Assembly (NCBI RefSeq): GCF_036567765.1 | Contig: NZ_DATCTU010000045.1 | Location: 1-64,000, forward strand | Source of the DNA: Pseudobacteroides sp. | Lineage (GTDB): Bacteria; Bacillota; Clostridia; Acetivibrionales; DSM-2933 | Direction of reading: 5' to 3' | DNA: 64,000 nt | In this document: positions 1 through 8,659 of the stretch, piece after piece | Position numbering within the stretch: position 1 is the stretch's first letter | How the letters are laid out: every line of letters starts with the position of its first letter | The notes under the pieces: model-generated | Database searches by the model: none | Told to the model about the DNA's origin: nothing | The model's input: only the letters and a program-made list of their open reading frames with translations | Program-made: the position numbers and the translations under genes

Positions 1-5
1 AATTT

Positions 6-121
6 TCTGGTGGTTATTACGAGAAGGTCACACCCGTTCCCATCCCGAACACGGCAGTTAAGCTTCTTAGTGCCGACGATACTTAGACGGTCGCGTCTTG
101 GTAAAATAGGTAGTCGCCAGA
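6..121 (+). rRNA. rrf: 5S ribosomal RNA
   Basis: The stretch has the typical 5S length of about 116 bases. It carries the conserved core around CCCATCCCGAACACGG and complementary ends TCTGGTGG and the 3' GTCGCCAGA. A strong hairpin terminator follows 10 bases later, so this is the last gene of an rRNA operon whose 16S and 23S genes would lie left of the window. The 3' third of this gene is duplicated twice downstream. Confidence 0.95.
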
Positions 122-131
122 TTTATATCAG

Positions 132-163
132 AGCCTTATGCAAATAGCATAAGGCTTTGTTTG
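132..163 (+). terminator. rRNA operon terminator
   Basis: Perfect 10-bp stem AGCCTTATGC / GCATAAGGCT (132-141 and 147-156) with a 5-base loop, followed by a T-rich run. It lies directly after the 5S gene. Two diverged copies recur at 513-543 and about 2250-2282, each attached to a fragment of the 5S 3' end. Confidence 0.9.
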
Positions 164-443
164 TGCTTATTTTATAGCGTACGCGTACGGAGGAATTGAT
201 GAAGAAGTTTGGAGATCTATATATGACTTGAATCGGCTATGTATTGATCGGGGAACTTTGTATTTTTATATTATAATTGGTATGGGATTCGCAGAAGATG
301 AGATTCCAAATTTTGTTGGCATAACTTATGGAAATGGTTCCTTCATAGCTAACTATTACACAAATACTTGTAGCTATTGCTAGTAATAGAAAAATTGTCA
401 GTAAATATTTATTTCTTTGATAGGATTTTATCGGATCCTAAAA
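164..443. other. Spacer between 5S gene and first 5S-tail copy
   Basis: No gene is recognised here. One plus-strand frame stays open for about 64 codons (189-383) but has no convincing start codon and resembles no family I know; it may be the remnant of inserted coding DNA. The segment ends where the partial 5S copy begins. Confidence 0.4.
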
Positions 444-545
444 ATTCATAGTGCTGTCGATACTTAGAGGATCGCCTCTTGGTAAAATAGGTAGTCGCCG
501 TATCTATATCAGAGTCTTGTGCAAAAAGCATGAGACTTTGTTTGT
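444..545 (+). repeat. Degenerate copy of the 5S 3' half plus terminator
   Basis: The stretch matches the 3' half of the true 5S gene with scattered changes; TAAAATAGGTAGTCGCC at 483-499 is identical to 102-118. It is followed by the same spacer and a compensated version of the terminator (stem AGTCTTGTGC / GCATGAGACT, 513-522 and 528-537). The 5' half of 5S is missing, so it cannot give a functional 5S RNA, but the terminator hairpin should still work. Confidence 0.85.
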
Positions 546-735
546 GTTATAAAGGAATTTTGAGTGTTTAAGCTTATCAAATTTATTTACAATAATAATA
601 TATTAATCCTATAATATGGTATAATCTGAATTAACTTGGTATAATAGAATGACATAATTTGATTTTCTATAAGATTAAATTTAATATATCATTTGATTAA
701 GATTAGTGTATGTTAACACAAATGGGAGGAAAAAG

Positions 736-2217
736 GTGCCATCTAAAAAATATGTTTTCAAAAACTTATTTAAGTCATCCAGTAAAATCGTATTGCTTTA
801 CATTACTTTAAGTTCATTATGGGTTTTATTTTCAGATTCTTTGCTGAAATCTCTTAAATTAAATTATTCAATAATGGCATACATATCTATGGTAAAAGGA
901 TGGCTTTTTGTTGCCATAACAGGAGTCATGCTATATTTCCTAATTGAACACAGTATGAAAAAATTAAAATTTTCTGAAGAAGAATTGAGAAAAAGAGATG
1001 AAATGTACAGGTTAGTTATTAATGGGACTACCGACGGTCTTTGGGAATGTAACATGGAAAATAGCAGCATCTATATTTCACCTACTCTCAAAGAAAAGAT
1101 TTGTGCTGAGTTTAATAGTATTTCAGACCCTCTGGACATTTGGAAGGAATTCGTTCATCCAGATGATATAGATATGCTTCTAAGTAACATTGATGATTAT
1201 ATAAAAAGAAGAATTACCAAACTTTCTTGCGAATGCCGAATACAAACTAAAGAAGACGGCTATTTATGGATTCACCTGAAAGGGCAGGGTATTTGGAACA
1301 GCCATGGCCAAATATTAAGTATTATAGGAACGCATACTGACATAACAGAAAAGAAGACGGTTGAGGAGAAGCTTAAGCTCGCAAGTGATGAAAACCTTAG
1401 GTTGTTAAATGAAGTAATAGAATATGACAAGCTCAAAACAGAATTTTTTACTAATATATCTCATGAGTTTCGCACACCTTTAAATGTTATACTGGGATCT
1501 GTACAATTAATCGAGTCTTACAAAGACAACAAAAACCCAGATGAAATAAAAAATAAACTAAACAAAAATGTAGCATCAATCAGGCAAAATTGCTATAGAC
1601 TCCTAAAAATAATAAATAACATTATTGATATAACAAAAATTGATTCGGGGTTTCTTGAATTAAACCGGCAGTGCTGCAATATCGTAGATGTTATAGAGCG
1701 AGTTACACTATCTGTTGCTGAGTTTATTGAGAGCAAATCGTTGAGCCTTACTTTTGATACCGATACCGAAGAAAAATATATGGTTTGCGATATAAATAAG
1801 ATTGAAAGAGTTATGCTCAACTTGCTTTCAAATGCAACTAAATTCAATAGGCCTGGGGGAAGTATATTTGTAAGGCTCAATGATATGGGAGATAACATAT
1901 TGATTTCAATAAGAGATACAGGGATTGGAATACCAAAAGATAAAAAAGACCAAATATTTGAAAGATTCAGGCAGTTAAATACATCCCTGACCAAGGAGAG
2001 CGAGGGGAGTGGTATTGGATTATCAATTGTGAAATCACTTATAGATATGCATGGAGGAGAGATCAGTGTAGAAAGTGAGTTGGGGGAATATACCGAGTTT
2101 ATAATAAGGCTTCCAGCCAATGCAGAAGCCTCATGCATTCAGGCCGGAAATGAAGACAATAAGTCCAGGAAATACTTATACATGGCCAGTGTTGAGTTTT
2201 CTGACATCTATTCATGA
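736..2217 (+). CDS. Membrane-anchored PAS sensor histidine kinase
   Basis: This is a sensor kinase of about 493 residues. It has two N-terminal membrane segments (around IVLLYITLSSLWVLF and WLFVAITGVMLYFL), a PAS/PAC domain, a HisKA dimerisation domain with the phospho-acceptor H243 in NISHEFRTPL, and a HATPase domain with the N box and DTGIGIP. A GTG at 706 also opens the frame, but GGGAGGA at 724-730 sits five bases before the GTG at 736, which I take as the start. No response regulator is adjacent, so the partner is unknown. The gene lies between two partial copies of the 5S 3' end, and its stop codon is two bases before the second one. This suggests it was inserted, or duplicated in, behind the rRNA operon. 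Confidence 0.85.
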   Translation: MPSKKYVFKNLFKSSSKIVLLYITLSSLWVLFSDSLLKSLKLNYSIMAYISMVKGWLFVAITGVMLYFLIEHSMKKLKFSEEELRKRDEMYRLVINGTTDGLWECNMENSSIYISPTLKEKICAEFNSISDPLDIWKEFVHPDDIDMLLSNIDDYIKRRITKLSCECRIQTKEDGYLWIHLKGQGIWNSHGQILSIIGTHTDITEKKTVEEKLKLASDENLRLLNEVIEYDKLKTEFFTNISHEFRTPLNVILGSVQLIESYKDNKNPDEIKNKLNKNVASIRQNCYRLLKIINNIIDITKIDSGFLELNRQCCNIVDVIERVTLSVAEFIESKSLSLTFDTDTEEKYMVCDINKIERVMLNLLSNATKFNRPGGSIFVRLNDMGDNILISIRDTGIGIPKDKKDQIFERFRQLNTSLTKESEGSGIGLSIVKSLIDMHGGEISVESELGEYTEFIIRLPANAEASCIQAGNEDNKSRKYLYMASVEFSDIYS

Positions 2218-2282
2218 TGTAAAATAGGTAGTCGCCAGATATATATCAGAGCCTTGTGCCAAAAGCGTAAGGCTCTGTTTAT
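2218..2282 (+). repeat. Second copy of the 5S 3' tail plus terminator
   Basis: TAAAATAGGTAGTCGCC (2220-2236) is identical to the 5S gene at 102-118. It is followed by the same spacer and a hairpin of the type GAGCCTTGTGC / GCGTAAGGCTC with T residues. It serves as terminator for the histidine kinase gene. This copy keeps only about 20 bases of 5S, fewer than the copy at 444-545. Confidence 0.85.
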
Positions 2283-2513
2283 GTTACGTCAGCAAGGTAA
2301 TTTTAAAATAGATAATCCTCTAGTATAATAAAGCCAGCTAAAAATAAAAAATATTCCATGTAAGATATTAGTACAATCTGGTTAGTGTAAAACACTAAGC
2401 TTATCTAAATTCTCAAGTTAAAGAATCGTTTTAAGTTGGTGCAAATCAAGATTGATATTATCAATTAATATTAAAAATATCCCAGGCGTGTTGTATAAAA
2501 AGGCTATAGGATA

Positions 2514-2582
2514 TTTTGTCAATCAGTTTCCATATTTCTACAGTTCAGTTTGACAAAAACTATTCATTAGAAGTTATATAAT
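2514..2582 (+). promoter_or_regulatory. Candidate spoIIG promoter with Spo0A-box-like sites
   Basis: TTGACA at 2550-2555 and TATAAT at 2577-2582 are separated by 21 bases, far more than the usual 17. The Bacillus spoIIG promoter is known for a similarly stretched 22-base spacer and needs phosphorylated Spo0A. TTTTGTCAA (2514-2522) and TTTGACAAAA (2549-2558) resemble oppositely oriented Spo0A boxes, one upstream and one over the -35. Assignment is by analogy. The rest of the 2283-2683 gap shows nothing else I recognise. Confidence 0.55.
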
Positions 2583-2683
2583 ATACATAAACTTAAGACC
2601 TGCTGAATATAAGTATATTATAAACAGTGGGAGTCATTCATCATAATAAACATTAAATATAAAAAACATACGGGGTATCAAGC

Positions 2684-3577
2684 GTGGAAATTTATTTGGA
2701 TGTTTTATTTTTGGAAAATTTGGTAGTTAATTTCTTAATACTATATGTAACATCAATCTTTTCAAAAGTAAGGGTATCTAGCTTGAGGCTTGCTGTTGGA
2801 GCTGCAATTGGTGCATCATATGTGGTAGTTCTGATTATGCTGCCCGGTATGAAGGTGTATGGAACAATTATTGCGAAGCTGCTTCTGTCGGCCGGAATTA
2901 TTGCTGTTACATTTACTCCTGAAAAGTTGAAAACTTTTTTTAAGATTCTTGCAATGTTTTATGTCTCTACTTTTATATTTGCAGGAGCTGCATTTGCATT
3001 TATTTATTTCAACCAGTCGGGAGGGTTTGTAAGAAACGGGATTGTATATGTATTCTGGAAGAATAAGCTCACTATTCTGGTACTGTCCCTTATTATGGTG
3101 GGAATAATTGTAAAGATACTTATTGAAATCATTCAAAGCAGAACCAAGGAAAAGTATCTTATGCCAATAAAAATATCTTTTGAGGACAATGTAATTGAAT
3201 TGGCAGCTTTAGTCGACACGGGAAATTCACTGCATGATCCCCTGACCAATATGCCTGTCATTATTGTAGAGTACCTGGCTATCAAAGATGTATTGCCAAC
3301 TGACATTCAGGATATATTTAAGGAATCCAAAGAAAATGATTTGGACAATATATCTAGGGTAATATCCAATTCAAAATGGTTTTCCAGATTCAGACTTATA
3401 CCGTTCATGTCAATAGGAAAGGATAACGGAATATTGATTGGTTTTAAGCCTGATTATATTGAAATAGGGAAAGACGATGATAAGAAGGGGGTAAGGGATG
3501 TGGTTGTAGGCATATGTAACAAAACATTGTCCAGAAACGAGAGATATAGGGCACTTCTTAATCCGGAACTTGTTTAA
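2684..3577 (+). CDS. spoIIGA: Sporulation sigma-E processing peptidase SpoIIGA
   Basis: This membrane-embedded aspartic protease cleaves pro-sigma-E in the mother cell after asymmetric division. The first 150 residues form about five hydrophobic membrane segments. The C-terminal half holds the catalytic motif DTGNSLHDP with D178, and a later conserved stretch FRLIPFMSIG. The length of 297 is normal for the family. Start is GTG with a GGGG-type ribosome binding site just upstream. Its substrate gene sigE follows 51 bases later. A Spo0A-type promoter is proposed upstream. Confidence 0.95.
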   Translation: MEIYLDVLFLENLVVNFLILYVTSIFSKVRVSSLRLAVGAAIGASYVVVLIMLPGMKVYGTIIAKLLLSAGIIAVTFTPEKLKTFFKILAMFYVSTFIFAGAAFAFIYFNQSGGFVRNGIVYVFWKNKLTILVLSLIMVGIIVKILIEIIQSRTKEKYLMPIKISFEDNVIELAALVDTGNSLHDPLTNMPVIIVEYLAIKDVLPTDIQDIFKESKENDLDNISRVISNSKWFSRFRLIPFMSIGKDNGILIGFKPDYIEIGKDDDKKGVRDVVVGICNKTLSRNERYRALLNPELV

Positions 3578-3628
3578 GGTGTTTGATCCTAACGATATAA
3601 AATTTATTAAATAAAAGGGGATGAAGGA

Positions 3629-4360
3629 ATGTTTATTGGCAAAAGGATCAAGTTTATACTACTCATAAAGTACATTAATATTCTAAAGAAATTTGGTAAA
3701 TATAAGAGGTCACCAATACACTATATAGGTGGAAGTGATGCCTTGCCGCCTCCACTTAGCAATGATGAAGAGAGCTTTCTCTTAAACAAACTTGAAAACA
3801 GTGATTTTGGCGTAAAGACAATACTTATTGAGAGAAATCTAAGACTGGTGGTGTACATAGCTAGAAAGTTTGAAAATACCGGTATTGGAGTGGAGGACCT
3901 TATATCAATAGGTACAATAGGCCTTATAAAGGCCATAAACACCTTTAATCCGTCTAAAAACATCAAGCTTGCTACTTATGCTTCAAGGTGTATTGAAAAT
4001 GAAATATTAATGTATTTGAGAAGGAATAATAGAATTAAGACTGAAATATCCATAGATGAGCCTCTTAACATAGACTGGGACGGAAATGAGCTGCTTTTAT
4101 CCGATATTCTAGGTACCGAGAACGATCTTATTCACAGGAGCATAGAAGATGAGGTGGACAGAGAACTCCTGAATATTGCCATTAAGAAACTTACGAACAG
4201 AGAAAAGAAAATAATGGAGTTGAGGTTCGGGCTGGAGAGCGGTATAGAAAAAACCCAGAAGGAAGTTGCCGATATGCTGGGCATTTCCCAGTCATATATC
4301 TCTAGGCTTGAAAAGAGGATCATAAGCAGGCTTAAAAAGGAGATAAGCAGGATGATGTAG
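3629..4360 (+). CDS. sigE: RNA polymerase sporulation sigma factor sigma-E (pro-form)
   Basis: This is the early mother-cell sigma factor. The N-terminal 31 residues are a basic, hydrophobic pro-sequence, followed by [13 protein letters not shown], the region of SpoIIGA cleavage in the Bacillus protein. Region 2 contains [18 protein letters not shown] and [13 protein letters not shown]; region 4 ends with the helix-turn-helix around [16 protein letters not shown]. At 243 residues it has the family length and no lesion is seen. It is co-directional with spoIIGA and probably co-transcribed with it. Confidence 0.97.
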   Translation: MFIGKRIKFILLIKYINILKKFGKYKRSPIHYIGGSDALPPPLSNDEESFLLNKLENSDFGVKTILIERNLRLVVYIARKFENTGIGVEDLISIGTIGLIKAINTFNPSKNIKLATYASRCIENEILMYLRRNNRIKTEISIDEPLNIDWDGNELLLSDILGTENDLIHRSIEDEVDRELLNIAIKKLTNREKKIMELRFGLESGIEKTQKEVADMLGISQSYISRLEKRIISRLKKEISRMM

Positions 4361-4483
4361 GGCTGACTGAAATATTACTTCTACTTTACGGAATACCATT
4401 AAAACCGGCAAGTTATACATAATAAGTTCAATTTGTCTTATAAAAATCTTTAGTGTAATTTATGTATTTTACAGTATAAAAAA

Positions 4484-4533
4484 AACCTCTCAGGCAATAA
4501 TGATATTGACAAAATATTAGCTGCCGGGAGGTT
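4484..4533 (+). promoter_or_regulatory. RNA hairpin covering the sigG ribosome binding site
   Basis: AACCTCTCAGGCA (4484-4496) pairs with TGCCGGGAGGTT (4522-4533), giving 12 pairs with one bulged A and a 25-base loop. The 3' arm contains the whole sigG Shine-Dalgarno GGGAGGT (4526-4532). Transcripts that include the 5' arm, such as read-through from sigE, would hide the ribosome binding site. Transcripts starting inside the loop would leave it free. Confidence 0.7.
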
Positions 4534-4538
4534 ATTCT

Positions 4539-5312
4539 ATGCTTATAAATAAAGTAGAGATTTGTGGAGTAAATACGTCTAAATTACCAGTTTTATCTAA
4601 CGAACAGAAAAAAGTTTTATTTGAAAGAATGCACAAAGGGGACACCACGGCACGAGAGGAATTTATTAAGGGTAATCTTAGGCTAGTTTTAAGCGTAATA
4701 CAAAGGTTTAATAATAGAGGAGAATATGTTGATGATTTGTTTCAAGTAGGATGCATAGGCCTTATAAAAGCTATAGACAATTTTGATGTTTCTCAGAATG
4801 TAAAGTTTTCTACTTATGCTGTACCTATGATCATAGGTGAAATCAGGAGATATCTAAGGGATAACAATTCCATTCGCGTAAGCAGGTCCTTAAGGGATAT
4901 TGCCTATAGAGCACTGCAGGTAAAGGAAAGGATGACTAACAACAACTCTAAGGAGCCTACAGTGGATCAGATAGCCATGGAGTTGCAAATTCCCAAGGAA
5001 GATGTGGTGTTTGCATTAGATGCCATTCAGGATCCTATCTCGCTTTTTGAATCCGTTTACCATGATGGCGGTGATGCAATCTATGTTATGGACCAGGTGA
5101 AGGATGAAAAGAATCAGGATGAAAACTGGCTTGAGGAAATAGCTTTGAAGGAAGCGATGAGGAGGCTTGGAGAAAGAGAAAAGCATATCTTGAATCTGAG
5201 GTTTTTTGAAGGGAAAACTCAGATGGAGGTTGCTGAAGAAATCGGGATTTCACAGGCACAGGTTTCGAGACTTGAAAAAACAGCCCTGATGCACATGAAA
5301 AAATATATTTAA
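4539..5312 (+). CDS. sigG: RNA polymerase sporulation sigma factor sigma-G
   Basis: This is the late forespore sigma factor. The N-terminus MLINKVEICGVNTSKLPVLS is the conserved sigma-G start. Region 2 carries FNNRGEYVDDLFQVGCIGL and MIIGEIRRYLRDNN; region 4 ends with EEIGISQAQVSRLEK. At 257 residues it is full length. It follows sigE by 178 bases, the usual order in spore formers. Its Shine-Dalgarno lies in a stable hairpin, which suggests translation is held back on read-through transcripts. Confidence 0.97.
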   Translation: MLINKVEICGVNTSKLPVLSNEQKKVLFERMHKGDTTAREEFIKGNLRLVLSVIQRFNNRGEYVDDLFQVGCIGLIKAIDNFDVSQNVKFSTYAVPMIIGEIRRYLRDNNSIRVSRSLRDIAYRALQVKERMTNNNSKEPTVDQIAMELQIPKEDVVFALDAIQDPISLFESVYHDGGDAIYVMDQVKDEKNQDENWLEEIALKEAMRRLGEREKHILNLRFFEGKTQMEVAEEIGISQAQVSRLEKTALMHMKKYI

Positions 5313-5448
5313 GATGCCTGATTTTTGCTAAAAAAATAAAATAAATTCCAAATATCTTTATAATTTTTTTTTACTATGATAGAATTTAAAATAAAAATAC
5401 GCTGGTATATAGAAGTTCATCTAGTGTTTTAGTTAGGGAGGGGATTTT

Positions 5449-5904
5449 GTGAGGTGCCCGTTTTGCGGCTTTATAGAGGACAAGGTAATTGACTCAAGGC
5501 CTACTGATGAAAATACTGCCATCAGGAGAAGGAGGGAGTGTTCCAATTGCACTCGGAGGTTTACAACTTATGAGAAGGTTGAAAGTCTGCCTATTATGGT
5601 AGTGAAGAAAGACAAAACCTGTCAGATATTTGACAGGCAAAAGTTAATGAATGGGCTTATGAGGGCCTGTGAAAAAAGACCGGTATCAGTAGAAGATTTG
5701 GAAAAGCTTGTTAATGGTATTGAAAGCCAGGTTTGCAATTCTCTAAAGAGGGAAGTAACATCCAATGAATTGGGTGAAATGGTTATTTTAAAACTGAAAG
5801 AGCTGGATGAAGTTGCTTATGTACGATTTGCATCGGTTTACAGGCAGTTTAAGGATATAAACACCTTTATGGATGAGCTCAGGAAGATAATCAGAGACAA
5901 ATAA
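5449..5904 (+). CDS. nrdR: Transcriptional repressor NrdR
   Basis: NrdR represses ribonucleotide reductase genes by sensing ATP and dATP. The zinc ribbon is formed by C3, C6, C31 and C34 (CPFC and CSNC), followed by an ATP-cone domain starting at PIMVVKKD. The length of 151 is typical. It starts with GTG behind GGGAGGGG. No nrd gene is nearby, so its targets lie elsewhere. The position after sigG is seen in other clostridia. Confidence 0.95.
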   Translation: MRCPFCGFIEDKVIDSRPTDENTAIRRRRECSNCTRRFTTYEKVESLPIMVVKKDKTCQIFDRQKLMNGLMRACEKRPVSVEDLEKLVNGIESQVCNSLKREVTSNELGEMVILKLKELDEVAYVRFASVYRQFKDINTFMDELRKIIRDK

Positions 5905-5928
5905 AACCTCTTATAAGTGGAGTTGATA

Positions 5929-7758
5929 ATGATGAATGAGGTATTGCAAAAGAATCTCAAGCTTTTGGAAAGACACCAGCCCAGTGTATTTAAAAAACTG
6001 GAGCTGTATATCAATAATCGTTATGTGCCGCAAAATAATATAATTGAAAAAATAGTGGTAGCCAAACAGGATGACATTATTATAAATATGCTTGTCAAAA
6101 TCGGCGGAGAGGATTTTATACTTTGTGACCATGAAGACCCGATAAGTGAGGCCTACAGGTGGATAGACAAGTACATCGACCCTACTAATAAAGCAGACAT
6201 AGTTTTCGGAACAGGATTCGGCTATCATCTTGAGGTACTGTTGACCGGGTTTAAAAACAAAAAGGTAATAATAGTTGAGCCTGACATAAACTTGTTCTAT
6301 CACATCATTAGCATAAGAAACCTTGAACTCATAATTAAAAAGTCGGAAATTTTTCTTGATGAACCTATCGAAAGCATTCTGGAAAGAATAAACCTGCTTT
6401 TGTGGGATACCGAACAGGGAGGAATTCAGTGTGAGCCCTTTGAAGTTTATGGGTTTATGTTTGAAAGCTTGTGGGATGAGCTAAGAAGTAAATTTATTAA
6501 ACAAGCGGAAAACTTCAATGTAGATTTTTCTACCAAGAGGGTATTTGGGGAGCTGTGGACAGCCAACAGCTTGTCCAATTCATTAAAAATCAAGGAAGCT
6601 TCCAATTTTCAAGGGCTTATCGGTAGGTTTCATGGAGTGCCGGGGGTACTGGTATCAGCAGGACCTTCACTTAGAAAGAACATTCACCTACTTAAGGAAA
6701 TTAAAAATAATGCCGTAATAATGGCAGCAGGCAGTGCCATTAGAATCTTAGAGGAGTACGACATAACTCCTCATTTTATGGTGGGGATAGATGCAAGTGA
6801 GGCTGAGGCTGAGCTGCACAGGAAAGTTAGAAGCAAAGACATTTACTTTATATATACCAATCAGATCGCAACAGGTTCTGTAGAAAGCTATGAAGGACCT
6901 AAGTTTCTTATGAATTATCCAGTTGATAATTTTACATCAGAGTTTTTAAAATTTTCCAACATAAAGAGTGAATATATTTTAAGCGGACCGTCAGTAGCCA
7001 ACTCATGCGGGGATTTGCTTTTTAAGATGGGCTGTAATCCTATTATTATAGTGGGGCAGGACCTTGCACTTACAGGAAAGGCTGTAAATGATAACCAAAG
7101 TATTGATTCCAACCTGGTATTGGAGAAAGATATTTTTGGACAGCCTATTTATACAAATATAGTGTTTTTATCAATGAGAAACTGGTTTGAAAGCTATTTT
7201 GATAAGATTAAGGACAGGGTTGAGCTATATAATGCTACTGAAGGTGGACTAAACATTGAAAACGTAAACAACTTCAGACTTGACGAATTGATTCCGATTA
7301 TAAGGTCTACAGAGAGGGATATTGACGGACTTATCGCAAACATACACAGACAGAGCAGGTTTTCTTATGATGTGGATAAAAAGCTTGATGAATTTAAAAA
7401 AGGACTTATAACAGAAATGAATAAATTTGAAAGGCTGTTTGATGAGCAGGAAGGTATAGTGGATTCAATAGCTAAAGATATTTATCATCCATCCAAAAAT
7501 AAAAACCTTTTTAACAAAATGGCTAAAAGGGTCTCAGAAATTACAGATATGCTCATAGAGTCAGCATATTATAATATTCTTTTGAAAAATCTTGTGGATA
7601 TTGATTTTTATTTGATCAAGCTTGAAGTTGACAGAGCAACAAAAGAATTCAATGACTATGACAAATTAAAACAAATATTTACAACAGCTATGAAACGTCA
7701 GATTATACTTGTTAAGGATAAAACCAAAAATATAAGAAGTTATGTAAAACATAGTTAA
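5929..7758 (+). CDS. Maf/DUF115-family protein (motility accessory factor-like)
   Basis: This large cytoplasmic protein of about 609 residues has a central DUF115 (MptE-like, Maf) domain, recognisable from GVLVSAGPSLRKNIHLLKEI and HFMVGIDASEAE. Members of the family transfer nonulosonic sugars to flagellin or act on pterin diphosphates; the first is the more likely analogue in clostridia. No flagellin or sugar-biosynthesis genes are adjacent, so the acceptor is unknown. A GTG at 5917 opens the frame, but GTGGAG (5917-5922) looks like the Shine-Dalgarno for the ATG at 5929 or 5932. The C-terminal 150 residues are helical and charged. Confidence 0.8.
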   Translation: MMNEVLQKNLKLLERHQPSVFKKLELYINNRYVPQNNIIEKIVVAKQDDIIINMLVKIGGEDFILCDHEDPISEAYRWIDKYIDPTNKADIVFGTGFGYHLEVLLTGFKNKKVIIVEPDINLFYHIISIRNLELIIKKSEIFLDEPIESILERINLLLWDTEQGGIQCEPFEVYGFMFESLWDELRSKFIKQAENFNVDFSTKRVFGELWTANSLSNSLKIKEASNFQGLIGRFHGVPGVLVSAGPSLRKNIHLLKEIKNNAVIMAAGSAIRILEEYDITPHFMVGIDASEAEAELHRKVRSKDIYFIYTNQIATGSVESYEGPKFLMNYPVDNFTSEFLKFSNIKSEYILSGPSVANSCGDLLFKMGCNPIIIVGQDLALTGKAVNDNQSIDSNLVLEKDIFGQPIYTNIVFLSMRNWFESYFDKIKDRVELYNATEGGLNIENVNNFRLDELIPIIRSTERDIDGLIANIHRQSRFSYDVDKKLDEFKKGLITEMNKFERLFDEQEGIVDSIAKDIYHPSKNKNLFNKMAKRVSEITDMLIESAYYNILLKNLVDIDFYLIKLEVDRATKEFNDYDKLKQIFTTAMKRQIILVKDKTKNIRSYVKHS

Positions 7759-7777
7759 CGCAATTATTAAACATAAC

Positions 7778-7817
7778 AAAAGGCCTAATAACCCCTATTG
7801 AAGTTATCAGACCTTTT
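7778..7817. terminator. Bidirectional terminator between convergent genes
   Basis: AAAAGGCCTAATAAC (7778-7792) pairs with GTTATCAGACCTTTT (7803-7817) with two mismatches. A runs flank one side and T runs the other, so it can serve both the Maf gene and the convergent pilin gene. Confidence 0.8.
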
Positions 7818-7836
7818 GTCGGAATATATTTTATTG

Positions 7837-8010
7837 CTACATTTCGTTTGAAACATTGTTGAAGAGGTTTGCTATCTTAGGTCCAAGTATTACTAGGGCT
7901 GCTATAACTGCGACTGCTATAAGGGAGATGATCAGACCATATTCAACCATACCCTGGCCCTTTTTGCTGTTTAGATAAGTTTTTACATAATCATAATAAA
8001 ATTTCATCAT
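7837..8010 (-). CDS. Flp-family type IVb pilin
   Basis: This is a 57-residue small pilin. After a short leader (MMKFYYDYVKTYLNSKKG) comes QGMVEYGLIISLIAVAVIAA, the classical Flp pilin hydrophobic stretch with the G/E pattern of type IV prepilins; cleavage is expected after the KKG. The frame could start 18 bases upstream at a TTG, but AAAGGTGG lies six bases before the ATG pair, which decides the start. No tad or prepilin peptidase genes are nearby, so it is an orphan that would rely on a Tad machine encoded elsewhere. Confidence 0.9.
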   Translation of the reverse strand: MMKFYYDYVKTYLNSKKGQGMVEYGLIISLIAVAVIAALVILGPKIANLFNNVSNEM

Positions 8011-8247
8011 AGGGATTCCACCTTTCAATTTTAAAGAATTTTTAGGAGTATAAAGATAATCAATATTTTTGATTTGTGAGTGCCGGCTTTTAATTTGACT
8101 TACCTGATAATTTAATTATAAAATTTTTGTATAAATAATTCCATATGCCGCAAGTACTCAATTTTATGGTAATATAATACTAGATAGCATATAGGAATAT
8201 GGATAGAATACTAATATTTATATAGTACTAATAGAGAAGGTATTATT

Positions 8248-8631
8248 ATGAGAATCGAGCATATAGCTGTTTGGACAGCAGATATTGAAAGGCTTGCAGC
8301 CTTCTATGAAAGGTATTTCGAAGGAAGAAGAAATGAAAAATACATAAGTGCTCATAAGGAATTCCAGTCCTATTTCCTGGTATTTGCCGATGGTGCCAGG
8401 CTCGAAATTATGACAAGGCCTCAGGTAAGTACTGGGGCCATAGATCAGGAGACGATGGGCTATACACATATTGCATTCTCCGTTGGAAGTAAGGAGAAGG
8501 TTATTGAGTTGACCGATATGATTACAAATGATGGATATAGACTTATTTCATTACCAAGGACCACGGGGGATGGTTACTTTGAAAGTGTAGTTCTTGATCC
8601 TGACGGAAATATTGTTGAAATTACCGTTTAG
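8248..8631 (+). CDS. VOC-superfamily (glyoxalase-like) protein
   Basis: This single-domain 127-residue protein has the paired beta-alpha-beta-beta-beta units of the vicinal oxygen chelate fold. It starts RIEHIAVWTADIERLAAFYE and ends YFESVVLDPDGNIVEI, with candidate metal ligands H5, E54-type, H75-region and the terminal E. Family members include glyoxalase I, lyases and drug-binding proteins, so the substrate cannot be named. GAGAAGG gives a good ribosome binding site. It stands alone in its transcription unit. Confidence 0.85.
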   Translation: MRIEHIAVWTADIERLAAFYERYFEGRRNEKYISAHKEFQSYFLVFADGARLEIMTRPQVSTGAIDQETMGYTHIAFSVGSKEKVIELTDMITNDGYRLISLPRTTGDGYFESVVLDPDGNIVEITV

Positions 8632-8659
8632 GTATTATCAAATAATTAACTGGTCAATG

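Noticed and set aside
179..188. GTACGCGTAC palindrome as an operator or recombination site
   Set aside because: It is a single short palindrome next to the rRNA terminator with no promoter or partner site near it.
444..500. A second 5S rRNA gene
   Set aside because: Only the 3' half is present and it has many changes; the 5' strand of the terminal stem is missing.
1593..2138. A 181-codon minus-strand frame inside the histidine kinase gene
   Set aside because: It is the opposite-strand shadow of the conserved HisKA/HATPase region; its sequence is a Ser/Ile/Leu-rich mirror with no family pattern.
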